DNA from: Limnohabitans sp. Bal53
GTDB lineage: Bacteria; Pseudomonadota; Gammaproteobacteria; Burkholderiales; Burkholderiaceae_C
Reading direction: 5' to 3'
Length of the DNA stretch: 64,000 bases
Assembly (NCBI RefSeq): GCF_003063355.1
Contig: NZ_NESH01000002.1
Coordinates: 558,001-622,000 of the forward strand
This document shows positions 36,512 through 44,732 of the stretch, one piece after another; positions within the stretch are counted from its first letter, which is position 1; each line of letters opens with the position of its first letter. The notes under the pieces were generated by a model. The model searched no databases. It was not told the DNA's origin and saw only the letters and a list, made by a program, of their open reading frames with translations. The translations under genes and the position numbers were made by a program.

Positions 36512-37111
36512 ATGCCTTTTTCTATCGCCCGACCCGCCCACCACGAACTGGTCATCAAAAAGAGCCATTTCATCGCCTGTGTCGAGTCGGTCGCCGGACG
36601 CGATGAGGCGCAGGCCCGGGTGGCCCAGCTCAAGGCCCTTCACCCCGATGCCGCCCATGTGTGCTGGGCGCTGCTGGCCGGGGGCCAGTCGGCGGCCAAC
36701 GACGATGGTGAGCCTGGCGGCACGGCCGGACGCCCCATGCTGGAGGTGTTGCGTCACCAAGACTTGGAAGGCGTGATGGCTTCGGTGGTGCGTTACTTTG
36801 GCGGCGTCAAGCTGGGCGCGGGCGGGCTGGTGCGGGCCTACACCGATGCGGTGGCGCAAGCCTTGCTCAGCGCCGAAAAGATTCCGCTCATCGTTCAGAC
36901 GTCGCTGGCTTGCAGCGTGCCTTATGCCCTCGAAGGCCTGGTGCGGCGCGAACTAGAGCTGGCCCAAGCTCAACTGCTGGAGGTGGCCCACGGCAGCGTG
37001 GTCACCTTGCGCTTTACCTTGCCGCAAACGCAGGCGTCGGCCTTGATGGCGCGCTTGAGCGAGAGCGGTCGGGGTCAGCTGGTCTGGCTGGAAGGTGACA
37101 GTTCAACCTGA
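36512..37111 (+). CDS. yigZ: YigZ/IMPACT-family protein (UPF0029)
   Basis: This 199-residue protein has the UPF0029 N-terminal domain: KKSHFIACVESV, NDDGEPGGTAGRPML and VRYFGGVKLGAGGLVRAY, the strongly conserved core of the YigZ/IMPACT family. A C-terminal DUF1949-like domain follows. The bacterial function is not settled; eukaryotic IMPACT regulates the kinase GCN2. Length and motif order are normal. It is followed 32 bases later by the split chromate transporter genes. Confidence 0.92.
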   Translation: MPFSIARPAHHELVIKKSHFIACVESVAGRDEAQARVAQLKALHPDAAHVCWALLAGGQSAANDDGEPGGTAGRPMLEVLRHQDLEGVMASVVRYFGGVKLGAGGLVRAYTDAVAQALLSAEKIPLIVQTSLACSVPYALEGLVRRELELAQAQLLEVAHGSVVTLRFTLPQTQASALMARLSESGRGQLVWLEGDSST

Positions 37112-37143
37112 TCAGAGAGCCTTGACGGCTCCATAATGTCCGA

Positions 37144-37740
37144 ATGCCCGAAGAACTCCCGCTGAACCGTCCGAAGTCCAAAACAGATTTGTTTGTGTCC
37201 TTCACCTTGTTGGCTTTGCAGGGCTTCGGTGGGGTGCTGGCCGTGGTGCAACGCGAGGTGGTCGAGCGCAAGCGCTGGATGACACCCGCTCAGTTTGTCG
37301 AGGACTGGGCGGTGGCACAAATTCTGCCCGGCCCCAACGTGATCAATTTTTGTCTGATCATTGGTGGGCGCTATTTCGGCTTGCGTGGAGCGCTGGCAGC
37401 GCTGGCAGGCATGTTGGCTGCACCCACTGCCGTTTTATTGGTGCTGGCCCTCGCATTTGGCAGTGTTTCTGATCAAGCATGGGCTCAAGGGGCCTTGCGC
37501 GGCATGGGGGCTGTGGCCGCGGGCATGATTGCAGCCACGGGCATCAAGCTCATCACAGCGCTGAAATCCAATCCCATGGGGATCGCCGTCTGCACGGCCG
37601 TCATGCTGAGCACGTTCATAGGCGTGAGTTTGTTGCGCTGGCCCTTGATGTGGGTGCTGCTGGGCATTGGCAGTTTGGCCTGCGGCTGGGCCTATGTTCA
37701 ACTGACCAGACAAGCCAACGCAACGAAGGCCACTCCATGA
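37144..37740 (+). CDS. Chromate transporter, first half-subunit (CHR family)
   Basis: This 198-residue membrane protein is a short-chain CHR-family member: LLALQGFGGVLAVVQREVVERKRWM and AQILPGPNVINFCLIIGGRYFG carry the PGP-type motif of ChrA. Short CHR proteins work as pairs with opposite topology. The second half overlaps its 3' end (ATGA), so the two are made together. Chromate export and, more generally, inorganic anion exchange are known for the family; the substrate here is inferred only from family membership. Confidence 0.88.
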   Translation: MPEELPLNRPKSKTDLFVSFTLLALQGFGGVLAVVQREVVERKRWMTPAQFVEDWAVAQILPGPNVINFCLIIGGRYFGLRGALAALAGMLAAPTAVLLVLALAFGSVSDQAWAQGALRGMGAVAAGMIAATGIKLITALKSNPMGIAVCTAVMLSTFIGVSLLRWPLMWVLLGIGSLACGWAYVQLTRQANATKATP

Positions 37741-38339
37741 TGCTCAATCTTCAATTGAGTGTGGGAGACTGGCTGGCCTTGTTCAACCATTTCCTGTCGC
37801 TGTCCTTGTTGGCAGTGGGCGGTGCGATCATCACGGCACCCGACATGCATCGCTTTTTGGTGGACGAAAACCAGTGGCTGACCGAGCAGCAATTTAGCTC
37901 ATCCATTGCGTTGGCCCAGTCGGCCCCGGGCCCCAATGTGTTGTTTGTCGGCTTGATGGGCTGGAACGTGGGACTCAATGCTGGCGCAGGCCTGGGCGGT
38001 GGCTGGATCAGTGTGGCCTTGTCAGCGCTGGGCATGTTAACCAGCCTGTTGGGCATCATGCTGCCCTCTTCGGTGTTGACCTACACCACCACGCGCTGGG
38101 CGCACAAGCACCGCAACAACCGCGGTGTGAGGGCTTTCAAGCTGGGCATGGCCCCTGTAGTGATTGCCCTGCTGGTGTCCACGGGCTGGTTGCTCACGGC
38201 CAGCCACAACGACCCCATGCGCGACTGGCCACTATGGGTGTTGACGCTGGTGGCCATAGGCCTGGTCTGGCGCACGCGCATCCACCTGTTGTGGCTCATT
38301 GGGGCAGGCGCCCTGCTCGGGGCTACTGGTTTTGTTTGA
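37737..38339 (+). CDS. Chromate transporter, second half-subunit (CHR family)
   Basis: This 200-residue partner of the preceding gene shows the same fold markers: LSLLAVGGAIITAPDMHRFLV, SIALAQSAPGPNVLFVGLMGW and several transmembrane helices up to the C-terminus. It starts at the ATG that overlaps the previous stop. The pair corresponds to the two halves of a long-chain ChrA, so together they should form the functional transporter. It is convergent with a small lipoprotein gene 38 bases away. Confidence 0.88.
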   Translation: MMLNLQLSVGDWLALFNHFLSLSLLAVGGAIITAPDMHRFLVDENQWLTEQQFSSSIALAQSAPGPNVLFVGLMGWNVGLNAGAGLGGGWISVALSALGMLTSLLGIMLPSSVLTYTTTRWAHKHRNNRGVRAFKLGMAPVVIALLVSTGWLLTASHNDPMRDWPLWVLTLVAIGLVWRTRIHLLWLIGAGALLGATGFV

Positions 38340-38377
38340 AGCTGCAACCGCCGCATACAGCTTTTGCCAACGGGTCT

Positions 38378-38728
38378 TTAGCGCGGACTTTCGAAGAACA
38401 CCGTGTTCGAGTAATCGCTGACCTCGAAATAGACTTTTTTCTCGCCAGCGTCAACCTCGAAATTGAAGTTCTCGTCGAGCACGCCGTAACCATAACGGTA
38501 AGCACGCGGGGCTTTGTCGTCGGTTCCCAAAGCCGTGCTGACTTTGTCCACCTGGATGAAGCGGCGCACCAGCTTGTCGCCAGCGTAGACCTCCATCACA
38601 CCGTTGGTGCCGGTCCAGTTCTGGATGCTGCGGCTGATTTTGTTTTGCTGCTCTTGCGTGCAAGCGGCCAGCAGGCTGGCTGCACCCACTGCAAGTACCA
38701 AGGCGATCCGAGTTGTATTTTTGGACAT
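38378..38728 (-). CDS. Small lipoprotein of unknown function
   Basis: This protein of 116 residues begins MSKNTTRIALVLAVGAASLLAAC, a lipoprotein signal with lipobox LAAC (C23). The mature part is about 94 residues and contains NWTGTNGVMEVYAGDKLVRRF and YRYGYGVLDENFNFEV, a beta-rich pattern I cannot assign to a named family. GGGAG upstream of the ATG at 38728 supports this start over the longer frame to 38797. It lies downstream of rlmB on the same strand, 43 bases away. Confidence 0.75.
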   Translation of the reverse strand: MSKNTTRIALVLAVGAASLLAACTQEQQNKISRSIQNWTGTNGVMEVYAGDKLVRRFIQVDKVSTALGTDDKAPRAYRYGYGVLDENFNFEVDAGEKKVYFEVSDYSNTVFFESPR

Positions 38729-38771
38729 GGCGTACTCCCTTTTTTGAATGCTTGGTTGTGGCGCAAGCCGC

Positions 38772-39506
38772 TCAGCTGCGCTGACGCAAAGCTTCATACA
38801 GACAGACGCCGCTGGCGACCGAGACGTTCAGGCTCTCCACAGCGCCGCGCATGGGGATACTGACCAGTTCGTCGCAATTTTTGCGCGTGAGCTGGCGCAT
38901 GCCATCACCCTCGGCCCCCAGCACCAAGGCTGTAGGCACTTTCAGGTCAGCTTGGTAGATGCTGCGTGGCGCGTCGCCGCTGGTGCCGATCACCCAAATG
39001 CTGCGTTCCTTGAGCTCGCCCAAGGTACGCGCCAAGTTGGTGACCATGAAATACGGCATGGTTTCGGCCGCACCACTGGCCACTTTGGCCACGGTGGCGT
39101 TGATGCCGGCCGCATGGTCCTTGGGGGCGATCACGGCGTGCGCACCTGCACCATCGGCCACACGCAGGCAGGCGCCCAGGTTGTGCGGGTCGGTGACGCC
39201 GTCCAGCACCAAGAGCAAAGGCGGGCCTTGTACGGTGTCAAGAAGGTCGTCGAGCGAATGGTTTTGCGGCAAGGGGGCGACCACGGCCACCACTCCCTGG
39301 TGGCCATGGCCACCAGCCAGCTTGGCCAGGCGTTCGTTGTCCGACTCGATCATGCGCATGCCCGAGTCTCGGGCCTTGTCGATGAACTGCCGCATGCGCG
39401 CGTCGCGACGCGTGACCTCGTAATGGATTTCAACAACGGATTGGGGGGCGATCTTGAGGCGAACGCCCACGGCATGGAAGCCGAACAGCACTTTGTGGGA
39501 TGACAT
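38772..39506 (-). CDS. rlmB: 23S rRNA 2'-O-methyltransferase RlmB (Gm2251)
   Basis: RlmB methylates the ribose of G2251 in the 23S rRNA P-loop. The protein is 244 residues with an N-terminal SpoU substrate-binding domain (MSSHKVLFGFHAVG) and a SPOUT knot domain. Its motifs are NLGACLRVADGAG, LVLGAEGDGMRQLT and SIPMRGAVESLNVSVASGVCLYE, including the asparagine of the cofactor loop. Start and length fit the family. It is upstream of the small lipoprotein gene and downstream of ybbA on the same strand. Confidence 0.94.
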   Translation of the reverse strand: MSSHKVLFGFHAVGVRLKIAPQSVVEIHYEVTRRDARMRQFIDKARDSGMRMIESDNERLAKLAGGHGHQGVVAVVAPLPQNHSLDDLLDTVQGPPLLLVLDGVTDPHNLGACLRVADGAGAHAVIAPKDHAAGINATVAKVASGAAETMPYFMVTNLARTLGELKERSIWVIGTSGDAPRSIYQADLKVPTALVLGAEGDGMRQLTRKNCDELVSIPMRGAVESLNVSVASGVCLYEALRQRS

Positions 39507-39621
39507 GCTGGGATTATCGTTGGTCCCACCACCCTGTCCGATCCCAACATTCAGCGATGGGCATGGAACAGGCTCTGCAAACCATCGCCCAAGGGTGGGC
39601 TCCTTCAGAAAAATAACCGAC

Positions 39622-40308
39622 TTATGGTTGAGCGGTCGCCTCGCTCAAACGCCCGGCCTGAATCACCAAGCTGCGCTCACAACGAGCGGCCAACTGCCGG
39701 TCGTGTGTGACCAAGACCAAGGTGGTGCCCTGCTCGCGGTTGAGCGCGAACATCAAATCCATGATGGCCTCGCCCGTGGCGTGGTCCAGACTGCCTGTGG
39801 GCTCGTCGGCCAAGAGAAGATCGGGCTGCACCACAAAAGCACGGGCCAAGGCCACGCGCTGCTGCTCACCACCCGACAAGACTTTGGGCAAATGTTTGAG
39901 ACGCTCGCCCAAGCCCACGCGCTGCAGCATGGCGGTGGCCGTGCTGCGGGCATCGGGCCAATCGGCCAGCTCCAAGGGCAGCATCACGTTTTCGAGGGCG
40001 GTGAGGTTGGGCATGAGCTGAAAGCTCTGGAACACAAAACCCACATGCTGGGCCCGCACAGCGGCGCGTTCGTCTTCAGTCAAATCAAACAGCGACTGGC
40101 CCGCCAGCATGACCTGACCACTGCTGGGCGTGTCCAGGCCTGCAAGGATGGCGAGCAAGGTGCTTTTGCCCGAGCCGGAAGCACCGACAATGGCGGCTGT
40201 TTCCCCAGCGCTCAATGAGAAATCGATATCGCGCAAAATGTCCAGTTGCCCACTGGCATCTTGCACACTTTTGGAAACGCCACGCACGGCAATGATGGAT
40301 TCAGGCAT
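39622..40308 (-). CDS. ybbA: YbbA-type ABC transporter ATP-binding protein
   Basis: This 228-residue ATPase has Walker A GASGSGKST, Q-loop FVFQSFQL, signature LSGGEQQRVALARA, Walker B DLLLADEP and the H-loop TLVLVTHD. It is close to the LolD/MacB group and especially to E. coli YbbA, which is also divergent from tesA. The matching permease (YbbP-like) is not in the window. The ATG at 40308 (MPESIIAVRG) matches the YbbA N-terminus. It overlaps the tesA start codon on the other strand by two bases, so its promoter must lie inside tesA. Confidence 0.9.
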   Translation of the reverse strand: MPESIIAVRGVSKSVQDASGQLDILRDIDFSLSAGETAAIVGASGSGKSTLLAILAGLDTPSSGQVMLAGQSLFDLTEDERAAVRAQHVGFVFQSFQLMPNLTALENVMLPLELADWPDARSTATAMLQRVGLGERLKHLPKVLSGGEQQRVALARAFVVQPDLLLADEPTGSLDHATGEAIMDLMFALNREQGTTLVLVTHDRQLAARCERSLVIQAGRLSEATAQP

Positions 40309-40957
40309 GCACAAACCTTTGTTGAGACGACGACACTTTAACTGGACCCTGCTGGCCCTTGCCGGCTGGGGCTTTGCCGCATCGGTCCAAGCCGCTTCAG
40401 CCCAGCGCATTTTGGTGCTGGGCGACTCCCTGAGCGCCGAGTACGGTCTGGCCCGGGGCACGGGCTGGGTGGCCTTGCTGCAAAAACAATTGGACCAAGA
40501 AAAGCCCGGTGCCCAAGTCATCAACGCCAGCATCAGCGGCGACACCACCTCGGGCGGTCGCTCTCGCCTGCCCGCCTTGCTCAAACGCCACCAGCCCAGC
40601 CATGTGGTCATAGAGCTGGGCGGCAACGACGCACTGCGCGGCCTGCCCATGGCCATGACCCAAGGTAATTTGCTGGCCATGACGCAACAAGCCCAAGCGG
40701 CCGGGGCCAAGGTGCTGCTGCTGGGCATGCAAATGCCGCCCAATTACGGCCCCGACATGGCCCGCCAGTTTGAAGCGGCATATGCCCAGGTGGCCAAAAG
40801 CCAAAAGGCGGCGCTGGTGCCCTTCTTTTTGAAAGGCGTGGGCGACGACCCCGAGCCGCTCAAATGGTTCCAGGCCGACCGCATCCACCCCAATGAAGCC
40901 GCGCAGCCGCGCATGCTGGCCAACGTCTGGCCCACTTTGAAGAAACAATTGAAATGA
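40307..40957 (+). CDS. tesA: Arylesterase / acyl-CoA thioesterase / lysophospholipase TesA (GDSL)
   Basis: TesA is a periplasmic SGNH hydrolase that cleaves acyl thioesters and esters. The protein is 216 residues: a signal peptide (basic RRRHFNW, then LLALAGWGFAASVQAA), the block I motif VLGDSLSAEYG with the nucleophilic serine, GGND with the oxyanion asparagine, and the C-terminal DRIHPN supplying Asp and His. The start codon at 40307 shares the CATG with the ybbA start on the opposite strand. It overlaps mnmH (ATGA), so the two are coupled. Confidence 0.92.
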   Translation: MHKPLLRRRHFNWTLLALAGWGFAASVQAASAQRILVLGDSLSAEYGLARGTGWVALLQKQLDQEKPGAQVINASISGDTTSGGRSRLPALLKRHQPSHVVIELGGNDALRGLPMAMTQGNLLAMTQQAQAAGAKVLLLGMQMPPNYGPDMARQFEAAYAQVAKSQKAALVPFFLKGVGDDPEPLKWFQADRIHPNEAAQPRMLANVWPTLKKQLK

Positions 40958-42012
40958 GCCTTCACCTGATCTCGGCCTCTGAGGCCATGGCCCAACTGGA
41001 CCAGTTTGACGCGATCCTCGACGCCCGCTCTGAAGGCGAGCATGCGGAAGACCACCTGCCCGGCGCGTTCAGTTGGCCATCGCTCAACAACGAAGAGCGC
41101 ATCAAGGTGGGCACGCTGTACAAACAGGTCAGCCCTTTTGAGGCACAAAAGGTGGGGGCTGCGCTGGTGGCCAAAAACATCGCCCGCCACATCGAAACCC
41201 AAGTGATGGACAAGCCCAAGAACTGGCAGCCGCTGGTGTACTGCTGGCGTGGGGGCAAGCGCAGCAACTCGCTGGCGCTGATCCTGGGGCAAATCGGTTT
41301 CAAGGTGCACCTGATCGAGGGCGGCTACAAAGCCTTTCGCAAAGAGGTGATGGAAAACACGCCCCGCCAGGCCCAGCGCCTGCAGTTCAAGGTGCTGTGC
41401 GGACCCACCGGTTCGGGCAAAACGCGTTTGCTGCAAGCATTGGCTCAAGAAGGCGCACAGGTGCTGGACCTGGAAGCCATTGCCTGCCACCGCAGCTCGG
41501 TGCTGGGCCTGATCCCCGGCACGCCGCAGCCCACTCAAAAGGCGTTTGACACACAGGTGTGGAATGCTTTGCGCGGTTTCAGCGCCGATCGTCCGGTGTT
41601 CGTTGAAGCGGAGAGCAAAAAAGTGGGCAATCTGGCCGTGCCCGATGCGCTCATGACCGCCATGCGGGTCAGCCCATGCCTGCGGGTAGACCTGTCACTG
41701 GAAAACAGGGTGAATTTGCTGCTGGAGGACTACGCGTTCTTCACACAAGACCGCGCCTTGTTTGCCGACCGCCTGGAGCGCCTGACGGCCCTGCGCGGTA
41801 AGGCCGTGGTTCAAGGCTGGCAAGAACGCATCGAGCGGGGTGAAATGCGCGAGGTGGTGACCGAATTGCTCTCAGGCCATTACGACCCGGGATACGAGAC
41901 ATCCACGGGCAACAACTTTGTGCACTACGCCCAAGCCCCTCTGGTCACGCCAGCGAGCCACAGCATGGCCGACATGCTAATTTTGGCGCGTGAGCTGGTT
42001 CAAGGGACATGA
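40954..42012 (+). CDS. mnmH: tRNA 2-selenouridine synthase (MnmH/SelU)
   Basis: MnmH replaces the sulfur of 2-thiouridine at the tRNA wobble position with selenium, through a geranylated intermediate, using selenophosphate. The protein is 352 residues. An N-terminal rhodanese domain has the catalytic C97 in VYCWRGGKRS; a P-loop domain has Walker A GPTGSGKT (150-157). Full length and motifs suggest activity, which implies a SelD selenophosphate synthetase elsewhere in the genome. It overlaps tesA by 4 bases. A REP-type repeat follows. Confidence 0.93.
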   Translation: MSLHLISASEAMAQLDQFDAILDARSEGEHAEDHLPGAFSWPSLNNEERIKVGTLYKQVSPFEAQKVGAALVAKNIARHIETQVMDKPKNWQPLVYCWRGGKRSNSLALILGQIGFKVHLIEGGYKAFRKEVMENTPRQAQRLQFKVLCGPTGSGKTRLLQALAQEGAQVLDLEAIACHRSSVLGLIPGTPQPTQKAFDTQVWNALRGFSADRPVFVEAESKKVGNLAVPDALMTAMRVSPCLRVDLSLENRVNLLLEDYAFFTQDRALFADRLERLTALRGKAVVQGWQERIERGEMREVVTELLSGHYDPGYETSTGNNFVHYAQAPLVTPASHSMADMLILARELVQGT

Positions 42013-42054
42013 GGACATATTGTGCAGACGATTGTTGGGGGTCTGCGAGGGCAC

Positions 42055-42174
42055 CATCGCCCACAGGGCTAGGCTCCTACGGAGAAGCAGTTTGGCACTG
42101 TGTAGGAGCCCCCCTGTGGGCGATGGGCGCGAAAATAAGCTGCGAGGCTATCGCGACGAGGACGTCGCTCCTAC
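42055..42174. repeat. REP-type palindromes with GTAGGAGC signature after mnmH
   Basis: An arm at 42055-42080 (CATCGCCCACAGGG...GCTCCTAC) is nearly the reverse complement of 42102-42125 (GTAGGAGC...CCCTGTGGGCGATG). A third unit, ATCGCGACGAGGACGTCGC then TCCTAC, ends at 42174. The shared GTAGGAGC end relates these to the pair at 10007-10084, although the variable stem sequences differ. Confidence 0.8.
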
Positions 42175-42199
42175 AAGGCAACAGGCTGCAGAGAGCTGG

Positions 42200-42397
42200 T
42201 CAAGCTGCAGGCGCAGATGACTCAGCCGCACCGGGCGCTGCATTGTCAGCATCGCCTTCATCACCTGCGATTTCAGAGCCGTCTTCCGCCAACAGGCCCG
42301 ACTTGCGGTCGGACTTGGCTTTGAGCTTGTCTTCTTTTTTGCGTTTCTTGGCCAGTTCTTTCTGGCGTTTTTCGAATCCGTAGTTGGGTGTGGCCAA
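42200..42397 (-). CDS. Small lysine-rich conserved hypothetical protein
   Basis: This protein of about 65 residues begins (TTG start) ATPNYGFEKRQKELAKKRKK and continues KEDKLKAKSDRKSG, then has an acidic, alanine-rich tail. The highly basic first half suggests nucleic-acid or ribosome binding, but no function is known to me. I recall similar short proteins in other Burkholderiales. The TTG at 42397 is supported by AGGAG at a spacing of 6; the frame running further upstream shadows the end of the DUF2189 gene. Confidence 0.65.
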   Translation of the reverse strand: MATPNYGFEKRQKELAKKRKKEDKLKAKSDRKSGLLAEDGSEIAGDEGDADNAAPGAAESSAPAA

Positions 42398-42407
42398 GAT
42401 GGCTCCT

Positions 42408-43277
42408 TTAATTTGAGCTGCCCAATGTAACAGCTTCTTCAGGGTTTTCTTCCCACTCGACACTGCCCCGGTACGCATGCCAGCTCGCATGTCCCAGCCA
42501 CGGCCCCACCACAATGATCCCCAGCGCCCAAGGCCACAAGGCCGCAAGCACCAACATGCTCAGCAGCAGGCCCCACAGCAACATCACCCCCGGGTGTGAA
42601 AAAACCACCCGCATGCTGGTGATCACCGCCGAAATGGCATCGGTGTCGCGGTCCAAAATCATGGGAATAGACACCACCGACAGGCCATAGACCAAGGCGG
42701 CAAACACGCCACCCACCGCCAAGTAGACCATCAAGAATTCGATGTTTTGCGGGTTGAACACGGCCTCGATCACTCCCGTGGTGGAGGGCATGCCTGTGTT
42801 GAAGAACACCGCAAACACCACCAAAGACGCCCTGCCCCACAGCAACTCCAGCACCATCAGCACCAACACCAGCATGGCCATGCTGCGGATGTGTTGGTCC
42901 CAACACATGAGTGAAGTGGCCATCTCGGGCAGCTCGCCGCGCTCGCGTTTGCGGCTGACCTCATACAGGCCCATGGCCATGAATGGCCCCACCAGCAAGC
43001 AGCCGGAGATCAAGGACAAGGTGTACTCGGGCTTGTGCTTGAACACCAAGGCCAGCACCTGGGCCATGCCCAAAAAGCACAGGCCATAAAACAGCGCAAT
43101 GCCAGGGTGCTGGCGCATGTCCTGCAGGCCCCGTACCAGCCAGCGAAAAGGGTCTGAAAACCCCAATGGGCGCATGATCGACCGGGGCCCTACGGGAGGC
43201 GGCGGCACATAGGGCGTGGCCATGGTGGGCAGGTCTGAATCTTGGGCGGCCTCAAGAGTCTTGGCGTCGGCGTTCAT
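42408..43277 (-). CDS. DUF2189-family integral membrane protein
   Basis: This 289-residue protein (ATG at 43277, MNADAKTLEA; an ATG four codons earlier is possible) has a proline-rich N-terminus (PYVPPPPVGPRS). About six transmembrane helices follow. The family-like pieces are FRWLVRGLQDMRQHPG, GCLLVGPFMAMGLYEVSR and SLMCWDQHIRSMAML. This pattern is DUF2189, a family found in proteobacteria, sometimes near cytochrome oxidase genes, with no assigned function. An inverted repeat at 43288-43315 overlaps the upstream alternative start, which favours 43277. Confidence 0.82.
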   Translation of the reverse strand: MNADAKTLEAAQDSDLPTMATPYVPPPPVGPRSIMRPLGFSDPFRWLVRGLQDMRQHPGIALFYGLCFLGMAQVLALVFKHKPEYTLSLISGCLLVGPFMAMGLYEVSRKRERGELPEMATSLMCWDQHIRSMAMLVLVLMVLELLWGRASLVVFAVFFNTGMPSTTGVIEAVFNPQNIEFLMVYLAVGGVFAALVYGLSVVSIPMILDRDTDAISAVITSMRVVFSHPGVMLLWGLLLSMLVLAALWPWALGIIVVGPWLGHASWHAYRGSVEWEENPEEAVTLGSSN

Positions 43278-43287
43278 GGGCAAACTC

Positions 43288-43315
43288 AATCTGAAAATAC
43301 AAAGGTTTTCAGATT
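43288..43315. promoter_or_regulatory. Perfect 10-bp inverted repeat upstream of the DUF2189 gene
   Basis: AATCTGAAAA (43288-43297) and TTTTCAGATT (43306-43315) are exact reverse complements with an 8-base spacer, starting 11 bases before the chosen start codon at 43277. It could be an operator, or a leader hairpin controlling translation. No regulator gene is linked to it here. Confidence 0.55.
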
Positions 43316-43403
43316 ACCCCCACCGGTACGCTTTGAACAGTCAGGAAACCCCCAACTTCGCGTGTCCTGGGCCACAAAAGTGCCCACTTTGTCACCTGCG
43401 TGA

Positions 43404-44660
43404 TCAGACCATGGGCAGATGCGCCCGCACAGATTGATTCAGGTCAAGAATGAGGTCCTGCGCAGACTCCAAGCCGGTTGAAAAACGCACCAGCGTGCCC
43501 GGCTTCAAATGACCGGGCCAGGCCTGTCGCATGGAGGCGATGTCATAGGGAACCACCAAGCTCACCGGGCCACCCCAGCTGTAGCCGATCTTGAAGAGTT
43601 TGAGGCCATCACAAAACGCGTCCACCTGGGCTTGGCTGAAACGCGCATCGATCATGACGCTGAACAAGCCCGCTGCCAGGCCCGTGCCCGGCTCGCGATC
43701 ACACAGAGCTTGCCAATACACGTGACCGGGTGCGCCTTCAAAGGCCGGGTGCATCAGTTGCGCGCATTGCGGCTGGGCTTGCCACCAAGCGGCCAGAGCG
43801 CGAGCCGTTTGGTCATGCGCGACATAACGCAGCCCAATGCTGGGCAAAGATCGCAGCACGGTTTCGGCATCGTTGGCCGCCACGCCCAAGCCCAGTCGCA
43901 TGTGGCAGAGTTTGAGCTGGAGGTGCAAGGCCGCATCGCGAGTGATGACACTGCCCATCAGCACGTCACCCCCACCGCTGGGGTATTTGGTCAGCGCATG
44001 GGCGCTGATGTCCACGGCCAAACTGCCCTCACCCGCAGCGCCATCGCCCAACAGATCAAATGGCTTGAAAGCCAGGCCCGCACCCCAGGTATTGTCCAGC
44101 GCACACAAAACGCCGCGCTCGCGGCAGCGGCGCACCATTTCAGGCAAGTCAGGGAATTCCATGCTGACCGAGCCAGGCGCTTCCAGCCACACCAAGCGTG
44201 TATTGGGCGTGATCTGGCGAGACAGATCCTGCGGGTCCATCGGGTCGTAAAAACGGTGCGTGATGCCGAAGTGGCGCAACTCACCATCGGCCAGCGCCTT
44301 GTTGGGGCCGTAGGCGTTGTCAGGAATCAGAACTTCGTCACCGGTTTTTAAAACCGACAAGGCCACCAAGGCCAAAGCCGCCAGACCACTGGGCACCAGC
44401 AAACATTGCAAGCCACCCTCCAGGCTGCACAAGCGCTCTTCGAGCAAATAGGTGGTGGGTGTGCCGTGCAGGCCATAGGTATAGGCTGATTTGTCTTTCC
44501 ACTCGCGCTGGCGCATGTCGGCCACGGTGGGGAAGTAAACCGTTGAGGCCTTGAACACACCCGGCTGGGGCGCGGCAAACGTGTCAGGCGGTGTGTAGGG
44601 GTGGTGAATCAGGCCAGTGACGCTGGGCATGGCGGGTGAATTTGAACGGTCTTTTTGCAT
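43404..44660 (-). CDS. metC: Cystathionine beta-lyase-like PLP enzyme
   Basis: This 418-residue enzyme of the Cys/Met-metabolism PLP family has the PLP-binding lysine K225 in SAHALTKYPSGGGDVLMG, the TYGLHGTPTTYLLEERL N-terminal segment and GLETA-like sequence LVPSGLAALALV. In pattern it fits cystathionine beta-lyase (MetC), which makes homocysteine from cystathionine; gamma-lyases and gamma-synthases are related alternatives. The C-terminus ends FSTGLESAQDLILDLNQS. It is on the same strand as the phosphoribosyltransferase gene upstream, with a hairpin between them. Confidence 0.88.
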   Translation of the reverse strand: MQKDRSNSPAMPSVTGLIHHPYTPPDTFAAPQPGVFKASTVYFPTVADMRQREWKDKSAYTYGLHGTPTTYLLEERLCSLEGGLQCLLVPSGLAALALVALSVLKTGDEVLIPDNAYGPNKALADGELRHFGITHRFYDPMDPQDLSRQITPNTRLVWLEAPGSVSMEFPDLPEMVRRCRERGVLCALDNTWGAGLAFKPFDLLGDGAAGEGSLAVDISAHALTKYPSGGGDVLMGSVITRDAALHLQLKLCHMRLGLGVAANDAETVLRSLPSIGLRYVAHDQTARALAAWWQAQPQCAQLMHPAFEGAPGHVYWQALCDREPGTGLAAGLFSVMIDARFSQAQVDAFCDGLKLFKIGYSWGGPVSLVVPYDIASMRQAWPGHLKPGTLVRFSTGLESAQDLILDLNQSVRAHLPMV

Positions 44661-44677
44661 CCGGACATCCTAATGCA

Positions 44678-44701
44678 AACAGCCTCCCGGGGGAGGCTGT
44701 T
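44678..44701 (-). terminator. Strong hairpin between the phosphoribosyltransferase gene and metC
   Basis: AACAGCCTCCC (44678-44688) pairs perfectly with GGGAGGCTGTT (44691-44701) across a 2-base gap, an 11-bp arm that would open to a small loop. On the minus strand it follows the phosphoribosyltransferase stop by about 30 bases, with only a short T-run (TGTTTGC), so termination may be partial. Confidence 0.6.
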
Positions 44702-44732
44702 GAAGGTCAACTCAGGGAAAATCAGAAGCGGA

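Noticed and set aside
37144-38339. The two half-length ChrA genes as a frameshifted single gene
   Set aside because: Each half has its own start, complete fold and normal size for short-chain CHR proteins, and they overlap by ATGA. Paired short CHR proteins are a known arrangement.
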